Origin: Prevotella sp.
GTDB taxonomy: Bacteria; Bacillota; Clostridia; Oscillospirales; Ruminococcaceae
NCBI GenBank assembly: GCA_023663025.1
Contig: JAMPIC010000001.1
Location: 41,021 to 74,239 of the forward strand
DNA: 33,219 bases
Reading direction: 5' to 3'
A program made the translations under genes and the position numbers. Each line of letters opens with the position of its first letter. Position 1 is the stretch's first letter. The notes under the pieces were generated by a model, which did no database searches, had not been told where the DNA came from, and worked only from the letters and a program-made list of their open reading frames with translations. Positions 1-7,648 of this stretch are shown here, piece after piece.

Positions 1-55
1 AACCTATGACCCTCTGCTTGTAAGGCAGATGCTCTCCCAGCTGAGCTATGCTCCC
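1..55 (-). tRNA. tRNA-Val (anticodon TAC), 3' end cut by the window edge
   Basis: Read on the minus strand the sequence begins GGGAGCA (acceptor strand), followed by T8-A9, a D arm (GCTCAG...GAGC) and an anticodon arm CTGCC/TTACAAG/CAG with anticodon TAC. The variable region and the start of the T arm follow, and then the window ends, so the T arm and CCA are missing. It is transcribed leftwards; a good promoter lies just upstream at 86-114. Its 3' end faces away from the phage cassette, so it is not an obvious attachment site for it. Confidence 0.93.
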
Positions 56-85
56 GTTTCACGCCTTAATATCGGCGACTTAATT

Positions 86-114
86 ATATTACACCAATCC
101 GAGGGAAAAGTCAA
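86..114 (-). promoter_or_regulatory. Promoter of tRNA-Val
   Basis: On the minus strand TTGACT (109-114) is separated by 17 bases from TAATAT (86-91), about 30 bases before the tRNA 5' end. This is a near-consensus housekeeping sigma promoter. Confidence 0.7.
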
Positions 115-204
115 GAGGTTTTTTCAAAAAAATATTAATATCGGCGATTTGCACAATTATATGTCCAAAATGAAGTAAATATGCTATAGTTTGCAATAAA
201 AAAA

Positions 205-234
205 GGATATTGCCGCCTTGAAACGGCAATATCC
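205..234 (-). terminator. Terminator of the left phage cassette
   Basis: GGATATTGCCG (205-215) pairs perfectly with CGGCAATATCC (224-234) over an 8-base loop. On the minus strand the hairpin is followed by a run of seven T. It lies 8 bases after the stop of the hub-like gene and closes the operon. Confidence 0.9.
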
Positions 235-241
235 CCTTAGA

Positions 242-1165
242 TTATTTATTGCAGTAACTGTCAAAATAACAGATATCCTTGGTAAAAATGCCCTTTTTGG
301 CGTTTCCGCAGACCTCTACGGCGGATATCTCGTGTACCGAACCGTCGGGAAAAGTCACCTTGTCCCGCAGTTCCTCGCCGTTATAGCCGATGTAGGACAG
401 AAACTTGCTCTTGCAGCCCCTTTCGGTGAAGCTCAGGCGGTATTGCAGTCCGTAATCGCTCAGTCCCACAAACTGCCTGTCGTAGGCAATGTACTTGTGG
501 CGGACGATCCCCCGCGCCGCCGCGAAGCCGTCGGTGTAGTTGTAGCTGTAGTTTCCGTTCACGTCCTTCATGTGGTATTGGCTCACCATTTTGGAATAAT
601 CGCCGGTAATGCCCTCCTCAAAAACATTTTCGGGACGCACCGTCAGCGGATTTACGGGGGACAGCCGCACCTCGTTGACCGCTCCGATATAAGGGTAATC
701 CCCGTTCAGCGCCAGCGAAAGACTGACTATCGCCGACCACTGGCTGTCGTGCTCGTTGACGTAGATGTACCGCACGGTTTGAGCGCTGTTCTGCCAGGTC
801 ACGTTCGGGACGATCATTTTCTCCGACATCAGCGAGTTGAGGGACAGTCCCGCCATAAGTCCCGGGGCAAGCTCGTTCTGCGCCAGCATTGAGGAAAACC
901 CTCTCGAGGACAGTCTCAGCAGCGTTCTGCCGCCGCTTTTGGTAACGGTAAGACCGTCCATGATCCCGCGGTGCAGAACCTTTTCGCCGATGGAAAGCTT
1001 CGCCTCCACCACGTCGGATATCCCCTCTCCGCCGATAACGGTTGCGTCAAGAGAGCTGTAAGGCGTGTACCGCTCTTTCCTGCACTTGAAACCCGCAAGC
1101 TTGTTGATGACAAAGGTCGTCCCGCCCGTGGTTTTCAGGGTAAGCAGCGCATTTTCGATGTTCAT
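242..1165 (-). CDS. Phage baseplate/tail hub-like protein (late-control-D type)
   Basis: 307 residues, last gene of the cassette. The N-terminal part (Leu-Thr-Leu-Lys-Thr... then a short domain ending in GIMDGLTVTKSGGRTLLRLSS) and the following SRGFSSMLAQNELAPG segment are reminiscent of gpD/Gp44-type hub proteins, which sit at the tip of phage tails between tube and baseplate. The C-terminal half is unlike anything I recognise and ends in a Cys-containing tail (DICYFDSYCNK). The start ATG overlaps the previous stop as ATGA, with GGAGGG nine bases upstream, so the two genes are translationally coupled. The hub call is family-pattern inference; a minor head or tail protein is the alternative. 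Confidence 0.6.
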   Translation of the reverse strand: MNIENALLTLKTTGGTTFVINKLAGFKCRKERYTPYSSLDATVIGGEGISDVVEAKLSIGEKVLHRGIMDGLTVTKSGGRTLLRLSSRGFSSMLAQNELAPGLMAGLSLNSLMSEKMIVPNVTWQNSAQTVRYIYVNEHDSQWSAIVSLSLALNGDYPYIGAVNEVRLSPVNPLTVRPENVFEEGITGDYSKMVSQYHMKDVNGNYSYNYTDGFAAARGIVRHKYIAYDRQFVGLSDYGLQYRLSFTERGCKSKFLSYIGYNGEELRDKVTFPDGSVHEISAVEVCGNAKKGIFTKDICYFDSYCNK

Positions 1166-1533
1166 TGAGCCTCGCCCTCCTTTTCGGCGACGTTTGACCT
1201 GCCGATAAATTCCACGCCGACTTTTTCCGAGCCGCCGCTTTTTCCCGCGCAGTCGTAAGAGACGAGGAAAACTCCGTCAAAAACCATTCCCGCGTAGGTC
1301 AGGGAAAACGCAGTGCCGTTTCGCAGAAGTCCGTCAAGAACGTCGGCGCAGGGGGTCTCGGAAGTTCCAGTAAGCTTTATCCGCACAGCTTTCGCGCCGC
1401 CGTTCCAAAGGTATACCGAGCCGCTTGTCAGGACTGTCTCGCCAACCGCCGCGGAGCGGGAGAACGAATACTCCTCCACGAAAAGCTTTACGCCGCCGAA
1501 TTCCGCGGAATTTTTGTCAGCCGCAAATGTCAT
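1162..1533 (-). CDS. Small phage tail-side structural protein
   Basis: 123 residues. It is predicted to be mostly beta, with FGGVKLFVEEYSFSR near the N terminus and a repeated hydrophobic/glycine pattern (SGSVYLWNGGAKAVRIKLTG), as seen in small tail-tube or tail-completion proteins; no specific family is recognised. Two in-frame ATGs occur at 1539 and 1533. The second is preferred because AGGAGG is only one base before the first but seven before the second. It overlaps the preceding gene by 17 bases and the following one by 4, which fits an operonic virion gene. Confidence 0.6.
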   Translation of the reverse strand: MTFAADKNSAEFGGVKLFVEEYSFSRSAAVGETVLTSGSVYLWNGGAKAVRIKLTGTSETPCADVLDGLLRNGTAFSLTYAGMVFDGVFLVSYDCAGKSGGSEKVGVEFIGRSNVAEKEGEAQ

Positions 1534-1897
1534 AGCCATGCCTCCTGACCTCGAAAATCACTTCGCAGTATACCCTGTCGGTCTTTGGGTCGTAAAAATT
1601 TTCGGAAATCTCCACGCCGTAAATTTCCGAGCCGCTGTCCACAACTGCGGGGATAACCACTTTTTCCGCCGTTCTGCGAACGGCTTCGCCCACAGAGCCG
1701 AACGCCTGCACAGTTACCCTGACCTGCGCCGTTACGTCGGAAACTCCGCAGCGCAGACGTTCGAGCCTGATCTTTTTTATGCCCGCATAAGCGTGTATTT
1801 CCTCACGCTTTTTTTCGATACGGTCTGCGCTGTATTCGCTGCAGCAGGGCACTCCCGCCGCAGAAACTGCGGCGATCATCGGATTTAAAATATCCAT
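1517..1897 (-). CDS. Phage tail-terminator/minor-capsid-like protein
   Basis: 126 residues. It opens with MDILNPMIAAVSAAGVPC and has a central segment of beta strands with V-rich spacing (QVRVTVQAFGSVGEAVRRTAEKVVIPAVV), typical in size and position of tail-completion or head-tail joining proteins that follow the connector. A strong AAAGGAGG lies nine bases before the ATG. Assignment is mainly from position (fourth gene after the capsid gene's protease and connector) and size, so the exact role is uncertain. Confidence 0.5.
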   Translation of the reverse strand: MDILNPMIAAVSAAGVPCCSEYSADRIEKKREEIHAYAGIKKIRLERLRCGVSDVTAQVRVTVQAFGSVGEAVRRTAEKVVIPAVVDSGSEIYGVEISENFYDPKTDRVYCEVIFEVRRHGYDICG

Positions 1898-1921
1898 GGC
1901 ATTATTCCTCCTTTCGCAAAG

Positions 1922-2284
1922 TTATTCTGTTCTCAGGAACAGGAAACCGTCGTCCCGTATCAGTCCCACGCAAAGAGCCTCATAGCTCCTGTAGAGCTTT
2001 TCGGCGGCTTCGATCCTGCGGGCGTAGTCGCTTTCGGCGGACACCGCCCCCGTCCTTGTGAGGGAAAGTCTCTCCCGCGCCGCCTTTATTTCAAGAACCC
2101 TGCACAGGGTCTCGGCGGCGGCAAGGTAGTACAAACGGGGATCGCCCTCGTTTTCGTCGCCGAGAATGCGCCTGCCGGTGTAGTCTGCGGCAAGCTCGGC
2201 GGCGGGGAGAAAGCTGTCCGCGTCCTCCTCGCGGTAAAAAAGCTTAAAGACCGCGAACACCTTGTTAATGTCAAGAGCTGTCAT
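1922..2284 (-). CDS. Head-tail connector protein
   Basis: 120 residues, almost entirely alpha-helical, with DINKVFAVFKLFYREEDADSFLPAAELAADYTGRRIL followed by a long helix of alternating charged residues. This resembles gp6-type connectors, which form the ring under the portal and start with a helical bundle. ATGs exist at 2290 and 2284; GGAGGA directly abuts the first, so the second (six-base spacing) is the better start. It lies between the protease-like gene and the tail-side genes, the normal place for a connector. Confidence 0.6.
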   Translation of the reverse strand: MTALDINKVFAVFKLFYREEDADSFLPAAELAADYTGRRILGDENEGDPRLYYLAAAETLCRVLEIKAARERLSLTRTGAVSAESDYARRIEAAEKLYRSYEALCVGLIRDDGFLFLRTE

Positions 2285-2298
2285 GTTCATTCCTCCGA

Positions 2299-3135
2299 TC
2301 AGATTTTCATTGTGTAGCCATCCATGTCGGCGGGCGGTTTGGCGGCTTTTCCGGCGGAAAGTATCTTCCCCAGCTCCGCAAGCTCTCCGTCGTCAAGACC
2401 GCCGCAAACCCTGTCGAACACCTGCTTCGCGCAGCCGTCGGGACATCTCCGCGCAAGGGCGCGTCTGATGTTTGTTTCCAGTTCCCCGCGCGGTATTTCA
2501 TTGGGGACGTTTTCGTCGGGAGACATATCTCCATTGGGCGACGGAGTTCCGTCCTCGGGGATATCCCCGTCAAACCTTTTTGTGACCCCCGCCCGAACCT
2601 GAGCGGGGACAGCCACAAAGCTCCACTCGTAAACGTCGGAAATGTCCTCCAGAGAAACGAAGCACTTTTCACCGTCGTAACGCCTGCCCTTGACGTGGCA
2701 GCACGCCTTGACGCGCCTGTCAGCGCCGCAGACCGAGCATATCTGCCTGTCCGCTGTGCAGGAAACGGACACTTCCTTTTTAATGCCGCCGTCGATCTCG
2801 CGGATAAGGTCGGCATTGGAGCTTGTCCGCACCATGTAGGCGTAGCCTTTGAGATAGGCGTATTTTTCACCCAGGGAATTTTCCCTGTCCTCCTCGACCA
2901 CCTCCGTCATAAAGAGACGGGCGGTCTGGTTGCCGCCTTTGGGGTCGTGGTCGAAGATGCCCGTCACGCCCACGAATTTCTCCGCCATAGCTTCGAGGGA
3001 CTGCCTGGTGAACCGCTCGTTGTCCCTGTCGACCTCGTTGTCGCAAAGCTTAACGGTAAAGATAAAGACCTCGTCGGCGGTATGCTCGCGGCGGGTGTAG
3101 AGATTGAGTTTTTCAAGCATTTCGGTATTTTCCAT
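2299..3135 (-). CDS. Prohead-protease-like protein with an inserted Cys/His cluster
   Basis: 278 residues. The first 170 residues look like a phage prohead serine protease: DRDNERFTRQSLEAM, then a His in the motif TGIFDHDPKGG and, about 60 residues on, a Ser in IKKEVSVSC, followed by the strand YEWSFVAVPAQ that commonly ends this domain. Between the presumed catalytic Ser and that strand sits CSVCGADRRVKACCH, an arrangement of four Cys and a His that suggests a bound metal, unusual for the family. The C-terminal 90 residues are Pro/Asp-rich and then helical, possibly scaffold-like. The gene follows the capsid gene rather than preceding it. GAAAGGAGC lies nine bases before the ATG. Confidence 0.6.
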   Translation of the reverse strand: MENTEMLEKLNLYTRREHTADEVFIFTVKLCDNEVDRDNERFTRQSLEAMAEKFVGVTGIFDHDPKGGNQTARLFMTEVVEEDRENSLGEKYAYLKGYAYMVRTSSNADLIREIDGGIKKEVSVSCTADRQICSVCGADRRVKACCHVKGRRYDGEKCFVSLEDISDVYEWSFVAVPAQVRAGVTKRFDGDIPEDGTPSPNGDMSPDENVPNEIPRGELETNIRRALARRCPDGCAKQVFDRVCGGLDDGELAELGKILSAGKAAKPPADMDGYTMKI

Positions 3136-3209
3136 TGTATCGCTCCTTTCAGAATGCCGGCGGGAAAACCCGTCCGCAGAACTTTGCGGACGGATACCGC
3201 CGTTTGGGT

Positions 3210-4175
3210 TTACGCGATCGAAAGGGTCTTTACGGCGTCTGCGGAAATAACGGAGAAGCCCACGTTGACCGCCACAGCCGCGCCGTCGGACATCTTGGAG
3301 ATAAGCTTGTCCACGTCCACGGAGACCTCGCCGCTGCGAATCATTTCCAGCGCGCAGGTCTTGTCCAGACCGATGATGATACCGTCGCCGACGGCGGGGG
3401 AAGCGACTATCTCCGCGCCGAAAGGCGTAACCGTGTTTCCGCCGCCTGCGGTAACGGTCTTGTTCATCTCGTCGAAAGCGAGAATTTTAGCCGCCGAAGC
3501 GGGGGAGCAGAGAATAACGTTCATGTCGCTGTCCGTGAATTTTCCCCAGAAAGCCGCAAGCTCGGAGTAACTGAACGCGCCGCCCGCCGCAATGGGCGTA
3601 ACGTCCTTTGTGAGAGCAGCCACAGCCGCGCTCTCGACAGCCTTCGCAAGCTTTGCGCCCACGGCTCTGAGAGCGGCGGCGAAAACGTCCAGTCTCTGCT
3701 GTCTTACCGCCTCGTAGGGGGCGTTGATAAGTCTGCCGTACTTTTTAAGTTCGATGACCTCGGAGGAAAGGGTAATGCTGCTTTCGGGAAGAGCCGCGCC
3801 CGTTTCCACGGTATCGGTATACTTCGCCGTACCGTCCGTGAGGACAATGCCCCTGCTGTCGATACCGTCCGTAACGCTTACGGCGGCGGTGATCCTGTTA
3901 AGGCAGCCGCTGTTCAGACCGCTCTCAACGGCGCGTCTCACAAACTCGGGGAAGAGCAGCGCGCTCTCGGCAGTCTGAAAGAACTTGTCGACCTTGTCGG
4001 CGTTCACGCCGCGAACCTTGATGTCGAAACGCTTGAGCTGGCGCTCGAAAGCGTCCGCCTTGCGCAGAGCCTCGTCTGTGTAGTTCTCGGAGGGATCGGC
4101 AGCCTCAAGAGCCTGAGAAAAAGTCTTGCCGGAAAGATTGTAGAAACCCTTTTCGATCTTAACAGTATTATACAT
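3210..4175 (-). CDS. Phage major capsid protein
   Basis: 321 residues, located directly after the portal gene. An N-terminal helical segment (residues about 1-75) is followed by LLFPEFVRRAVESGL and a long beta-rich body with ITLSSEVIELKKYGRLINAPYEAVRQQ, a spine-helix-like stretch (residues 165-185) and a C-terminal DKTCALEMIRSGEVSVDVDKL strand region. This layout matches HK97-fold coat proteins of Firmicutes phages. AAAGGA is well placed before the ATG. It is the expected shell protein for the particle encoded by this operon. Confidence 0.75.
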   Translation of the reverse strand: MYNTVKIEKGFYNLSGKTFSQALEAADPSENYTDEALRKADAFERQLKRFDIKVRGVNADKVDKFFQTAESALLFPEFVRRAVESGLNSGCLNRITAAVSVTDGIDSRGIVLTDGTAKYTDTVETGAALPESSITLSSEVIELKKYGRLINAPYEAVRQQRLDVFAAALRAVGAKLAKAVESAAVAALTKDVTPIAAGGAFSYSELAAFWGKFTDSDMNVILCSPASAAKILAFDEMNKTVTAGGGNTVTPFGAEIVASPAVGDGIIIGLDKTCALEMIRSGEVSVDVDKLISKMSDGAAVAVNVGFSVISADAVKTLSIA

Positions 4176-4197
4176 ATAGTATCAATTCCTTTCTTAA

Positions 4198-5379
4198 TTA
4201 CAAATTGTTATTATTATTTTCAAGCCTGCGTTCAAGTACCGCAGCCTGAGCGTTGTGCAGTCTCGCTTCCGCAAGCACCGCCTCGTCCTGGAGATTGATG
4301 TTGTCCCAATCCACGGACACCGTACCGCTGCCGCCCAGAAGCTCCAGCCATGTCTGGCATATCTGCCTTATCACGGGAGTGAGCTGCCTGCGGTAATATT
4401 CCAGCTCCGATGTGAGGATATCCGCCTGCTGCGAGGACATTCTCTCCGTGGACGACCATGTAAGCCCCAGCAAAAACGGCGGTACGGAAAGCTTCGCCAC
4501 TATCTGCTCCAGCAGCTGGCGGACGGGTATCTCCGTGTCGATGACCTGATTGTCCGCGCCGATGACCTTTATGTCAACGTCGCCCACAGCCACAAAGTCC
4601 CGCACCTCGCCGCAGCGCATGGCGTTCATACCGTCGCTCCATTCCTTGGCGATCTGCTGCGCCCGTTCCTTTGCGAAAGCCATTTCGCCGCTGTCTGAGG
4701 GCTTGTAGGTAACGGCATAGCGCACGTTCCCCACACGGTCGAAATTCTGACCGATACATTCGTACACCCTCATCAGCACCGCCGAAATACAGGGCAGACC
4801 GCGAAGTACGGACTGTCCGCCGGGGCAGCGCTCCGTGGGGTTAAGCGTGCTGTACACAACAAACCGCGGGTCGGGGACAGGTATCCAGCTCTCGCCCTCC
4901 CGCTTGAAGAACAGCCTGTCGCAGGGATTTTCCCCCGCCCTGCACAGAAATTTTTCCGTGCCTATGGGAGCAAGTCCCGCCACAGCGCCCGTTTCGGGAT
5001 CGACTATCATCTCTCCCGCCGCCGAGCCGTAGGTGAGCAGACTGTCCAGAAACCCGTCCGTGAAAGCGTACAGGGACTTTCCGCCCGTTCCCACGGGGAC
5101 TTCCTCAACAAACATATCCATCTCTTTCTGCCAGCGGCTGTCGGAGCACACTACCTTATAGCCGCCCGTGAGACGGATTATTTTCTGCAAAGCCGCGTCC
5201 ACAATGGGGACGGAGTACCGCAGATTGTCGTAAAGCCTGTGCTCCTCCACGGCGGAGGGCTGAAGCGTAAGCAGGTTCACGCCGCCGGAGGAAAGTCTCC
5301 CGCTTGAAACTGCGGCGTCGGAAACGTCCCTGACGGGGCGGCTCATAAGCTTTTTAAGTATGTTCATTTTTATGACCAT
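4198..5379 (-). CDS. Phage portal protein (intact)
   Basis: 393 residues from the ATG at 5379, or 389 from the ATG at 5367. Portal features are an early NLRYSVPIVDAALQKIIRLTGG, the middle segment FVVYSTLNPTERCPGGQSVLRG and the late KLSVPPFLLGLTWSSTERMSSQQADILTSELEYYRRQLTPVIRQ, a typical portal stem/wing signature. The portal forms the dodecameric DNA gate and docks the terminase. Its leader is odd: AGGAGG at 5403-5408 is followed by a perfect 9-bp hairpin (5377-5398) whose right arm ends in the upstream ATG. The C terminus is an Asn run. Both starts remain possible. Confidence 0.85.
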   Translation of the reverse strand: MVIKMNILKKLMSRPVRDVSDAAVSSGRLSSGGVNLLTLQPSAVEEHRLYDNLRYSVPIVDAALQKIIRLTGGYKVVCSDSRWQKEMDMFVEEVPVGTGGKSLYAFTDGFLDSLLTYGSAAGEMIVDPETGAVAGLAPIGTEKFLCRAGENPCDRLFFKREGESWIPVPDPRFVVYSTLNPTERCPGGQSVLRGLPCISAVLMRVYECIGQNFDRVGNVRYAVTYKPSDSGEMAFAKERAQQIAKEWSDGMNAMRCGEVRDFVAVGDVDIKVIGADNQVIDTEIPVRQLLEQIVAKLSVPPFLLGLTWSSTERMSSQQADILTSELEYYRRQLTPVIRQICQTWLELLGGSGTVSVDWDNINLQDEAVLAEARLHNAQAAVLERRLENNNNNL

Positions 5380-5410
5380 TTTCCCGCAAGGGAAAATGCG
5401 TCCTCCTTTC
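5377..5410 (-). promoter_or_regulatory. Portal translation-initiation hairpin and ribosome binding site
   Basis: On the minus strand GAAAGGAGG is followed by CATTTTCCC, a four-base loop TTGC and GGGAAAATG, a perfect 9-bp stem. The final ATG of the stem is the first possible portal start. A folded stem would hide that start and bring the ribosome binding site to a normal effective distance from the ATG at 5367. Confidence 0.55.
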
Positions 5411-5420
5411 TAACGTATGT

Positions 5421-5516
5421 TTAAATGACATAAATGTCATGCGTTTTTGCGTCAGCAAAATTCCGAGCGGCAGCGAGGAAAACAAAACTCGCAGTTTGAA
5501 AATCGAAGATTTTCAA
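5421..5516 (-). CDS. Possible 31-residue small protein between terminase and portal
   Basis: After the terminase stop there is AAAGGAG, five bases, then TTG opening a 31-codon frame (begins MKIFDFQTASFVFLAAARNF, ends DIYVI). It has a hydrophobic centre. Against it, the TTG lies inside a perfect 12-bp hairpin (5493-5519), and the last codons run through a 7-bp palindrome (5425-5440), so the stretch may be a regulatory or mobile palindromic element instead. I see no family match. Confidence 0.22.
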   Translation of the reverse strand: MKIFDFQTASFVFLAAARNFADAKTHDIYVI

Positions 5517-5519
5517 ACT
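5493..5519. repeat. Perfect 12-bp hairpin with GAA loop between terminase and portal
   Basis: AGTTTGAAAATC (5493-5504) pairs with GATTTTCAAACT (5508-5519) around a 3-base loop, with no T-run on either side. It sits in the only sizeable gap of the cassette (5380-5548) and could tune the terminase-to-virion gene ratio by processing or attenuation. Confidence 0.6.
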
Positions 5520-5548
5520 TTCTCCTTTCTGTATTATTTTCTGCAATT

Positions 5549-6805
5549 TCAACTTCGGGTAACACTTCCCGCCCAGAAACCGCCGCTCCCGTCCCGGAAA
5601 AACGGGCTTGTGACAAAATAGCGCATATCGTCCATAGCGTGGTCGTTTTCCTTGATGGGAACATCACCGCCGCGGCTTTCGTCCCAGCGGTACAAAGAAA
5701 ACTCCCTCAGTATGTCGGTGCAGTCCTTGCCGAACATAAGCCTGCCGTCCCGCAAAGCGTCGGAACACCGCCTTATGCCCGAAACCACGTCGTTTTTAGC
5801 GGGAAATACGGGAAACTCGCCGTGACGGCGGACGCATTCAATAAACGAAGCCGCCGACGGGTCGACGATAACGCCCATGACCCGCCTGTCTCCTATAAGC
5901 TGACGAAGCCCCTCGTAATGCTCCTCGTCGGTGCGCGGCATTCCCTCCCGCTTTGAGCTGTAGTAATATTCGCTTATTCTGTACCAAATCCCGCCGCTTT
6001 TCCCCCAAAGCCCGAAGGAGGACGGGTTCACCGTACCGTAATCGCAGGATACCGCGTACCCCTCGAAGCTTTCGGGAAGCTCTTCGGCAACGTGCTTTTC
6101 CTCCGAAAACATGGGGTAGACCTGTCCCTCGGCGGCGACCCATTTCCCCAAAATGAACCGCTCGTAGAAAACGCCCGAATAAAGCCGTTTGTACCGTTCC
6201 CTCACCTCGTCCGAAAGAGAAGGGTTGTCGTCCATGGTGAAGTGGAGGTACAGCGTGTTTTTCTCGCGTGCTTTCAGTATCCAATCGCGGTAGAACCAAT
6301 GATAGGGGTACGACGGATTGCAGCTGAACCAGAGCTTGGAGTTTTCAGCCGAGCATCTTGCGACCGCCTGCTCCACGAAAGAGCGGGGCATGAGCGCAAC
6401 CTCGTCCAGCAGCGCGCCGCAGAGGGTAATGCCCTGAATGAGCGCGGCGGAGCTTTCGTCCCGTCCGCCGAAAAAGTAGAAGCGGTTCGTCCTGCCTCCC
6501 GCGCCGATATCGGCATAGCCGCCGCTGATCTTTTCCTCGCAGGTGAAGCCCAATCCCCGAAGCGCGGACAAAAGCGGCGCGGCGAGATTTCTTTTTACCG
6601 ACGTGACAGTCTTTCCGCATACGGCAAAGTTCCCGCCGTTGAAATTAGCCGTCGCCCAAGCCGCGAAGGACAGCGACATACAAAGGGTCTTGCCGCTTCT
6701 CACCGCGCCGTCGCAGATTACCGCGTCGCATTTTTTGTAACGCTCGGTTTTCCACCATGTGAGGACGGTCTTTTGCTTTGCCGAAAACCGTTTAAATTTA
6801 GCCAA
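5549..6805 (-). CDS. Phage terminase large subunit
   Basis: 418 residues from TTG at 6805 (AAAGGAG nine bases upstream; an upstream TTG at 6826 would put the binding site inside the gene). The N-terminal ATPase has Walker A GAVRSGKT and Walker B ALLDEVAL. The C-terminal RNase H-like nuclease has acidic residues in SCDYGT, VIVDPSA and DHAMDDMRY. It cuts and pumps DNA into the prohead with the small subunit and portal. Length and all motifs are those of an intact, functional protein, which argues that the cassette is not merely a relic. Confidence 0.93.
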   Translation of the reverse strand: MAKFKRFSAKQKTVLTWWKTERYKKCDAVICDGAVRSGKTLCMSLSFAAWATANFNGGNFAVCGKTVTSVKRNLAAPLLSALRGLGFTCEEKISGGYADIGAGGRTNRFYFFGGRDESSAALIQGITLCGALLDEVALMPRSFVEQAVARCSAENSKLWFSCNPSYPYHWFYRDWILKAREKNTLYLHFTMDDNPSLSDEVRERYKRLYSGVFYERFILGKWVAAEGQVYPMFSEEKHVAEELPESFEGYAVSCDYGTVNPSSFGLWGKSGGIWYRISEYYYSSKREGMPRTDEEHYEGLRQLIGDRRVMGVIVDPSAASFIECVRRHGEFPVFPAKNDVVSGIRRCSDALRDGRLMFGKDCTDILREFSLYRWDESRGGDVPIKENDHAMDDMRYFVTSPFFRDGSGGFWAGSVTRS

Positions 6806-6862
6806 ACAAACACACTCCTTTTTCAAATGACGATGATAGAGGACGAAAAGCGTTTCCCTCGG

Positions 6863-7372
6863 TTATTCGGAGAACTCCCGTTCTCCGTCCCGGGTATCGG
6901 CTGCGCCGGCTATTGCGTCGAAAAAGCTCCTTGCCTCCCCGTCGGAAGCCCTGACGTTTCGTATCTCGTTGAGCTTCTCGATAGCCTTGAGCCTGTCCGC
7001 GAACTTGATCTCGCATACGCCTTTTCCAAATTTAAGCTCGGAAACATTGTAAAGGTCAAGTCCGCGGATATCCGCCTCGGTAAGGGTCTCGGGATCGGCT
7101 CTCGCCAGTATCACCGCGTCGTTGATACGTCCGCCGATAAGCCTGTTCAGGGACTCCTCGATCTTGTCGGAGCTTTTCTCCGCAAACCTTTTCTCGGTAA
7201 GCGAAAGATTTGTCACAAACTCCATCGCCTGAGGGTGATCGAGGATCTTGATACCCTCCTCGTAAGCCCTGTCGGGGGGAATGCCGCACAGCGCGGCGGA
7301 TTCCTCGATACTGCCGGTTTTCATGTAGCCGTAGAGAAATCTTTTCTGATTTCGCGTAAGAACTGCGGACAA
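6863..7372 (-). CDS. Phage terminase small subunit
   Basis: 169 residues starting at TTG 7372, eight bases after AAAGGAGG. The N-terminal part (LTRNQKRFLYGYMKTGSIEESAALCGIPPDRAYEEG) is a helix-turn-helix of the Terminase_2 type, used to recognise the packaging site; a helical oligomerisation region (residues 60-150) and an acidic tail follow. It is the first gene of the operon and is followed 57 bases later by the large subunit. Which DNA it selects is unknown; no candidate pac/cos site could be identified by eye. Confidence 0.8.
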   Translation of the reverse strand: MSAVLTRNQKRFLYGYMKTGSIEESAALCGIPPDRAYEEGIKILDHPQAMEFVTNLSLTEKRFAEKSSDKIEESLNRLIGGRINDAVILARADPETLTEADIRGLDLYNVSELKFGKGVCEIKFADRLKAIEKLNEIRNVRASDGEARSFFDAIAGAADTRDGEREFSE

Positions 7373-7466
7373 TGAGTACACCTCCTTTCCGAAAGACGTC
7401 CGTTTTAACATCGGCGCGGAGAGGTTCAAACGAAAACGCCTTTCACTATAAGGCTCGGAAACGCAA

Positions 7467-7492
7467 AAAGTTGCACGCGGACGTGCAACTTT
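7467..7492 (-). terminator. Hairpin upstream of the phage cassette (terminator or attenuator)
   Basis: AAAGTTGCACG (7467-7477) pairs with CGTGCAACTTT (7482-7492). On the minus strand the stem runs into five T. It lies about 95 bases before the terminase start and may insulate or attenuate entry into the cassette. The rest of the 340-base gap (7373-7714) shows AT-rich sequence, a weak minus-strand TATAGT around 7445, and the nrdR promoter; I see no gene in it. Confidence 0.5.
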
Positions 7493-7648
7493 CAAAAAAA
7501 TATTTTTTTATTTTTGCGGATTTCGGCGATATGCCCAAATTGCAAATGCAACTGTTATGCAGTTTTATGGCAATGAGGCAGACCGCAGGAAAATATCGGT
7601 TACCGTTCACAGTTCACAGCCGCGCCGATCAATTTTTTCTCCGGAATA

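Noticed and set aside
1..242. tRNA-Val as attachment site of the left phage cassette
   Set aside because: The cassette lies on the 5' side of the tRNA, not at its 3' end, and no direct repeat of tRNA sequence is seen near 7.4 kb.
218..892. Plus-strand frame at the left end that reads through the phage terminator
   Set aside because: It begins in the terminator hairpin and runs antisense to the hub-like gene.
3135..4298. Long plus-strand open frame opposite the capsid gene
   Set aside because: It lies antisense to a capsid gene with a good ribosome binding site; the protein is low-complexity and shows no family pattern.
6092..7375. 427-codon plus-strand frame opposite the terminase genes
   Set aside because: The terminase motifs on the other strand are unmistakable; the frame is open only because of codon bias.
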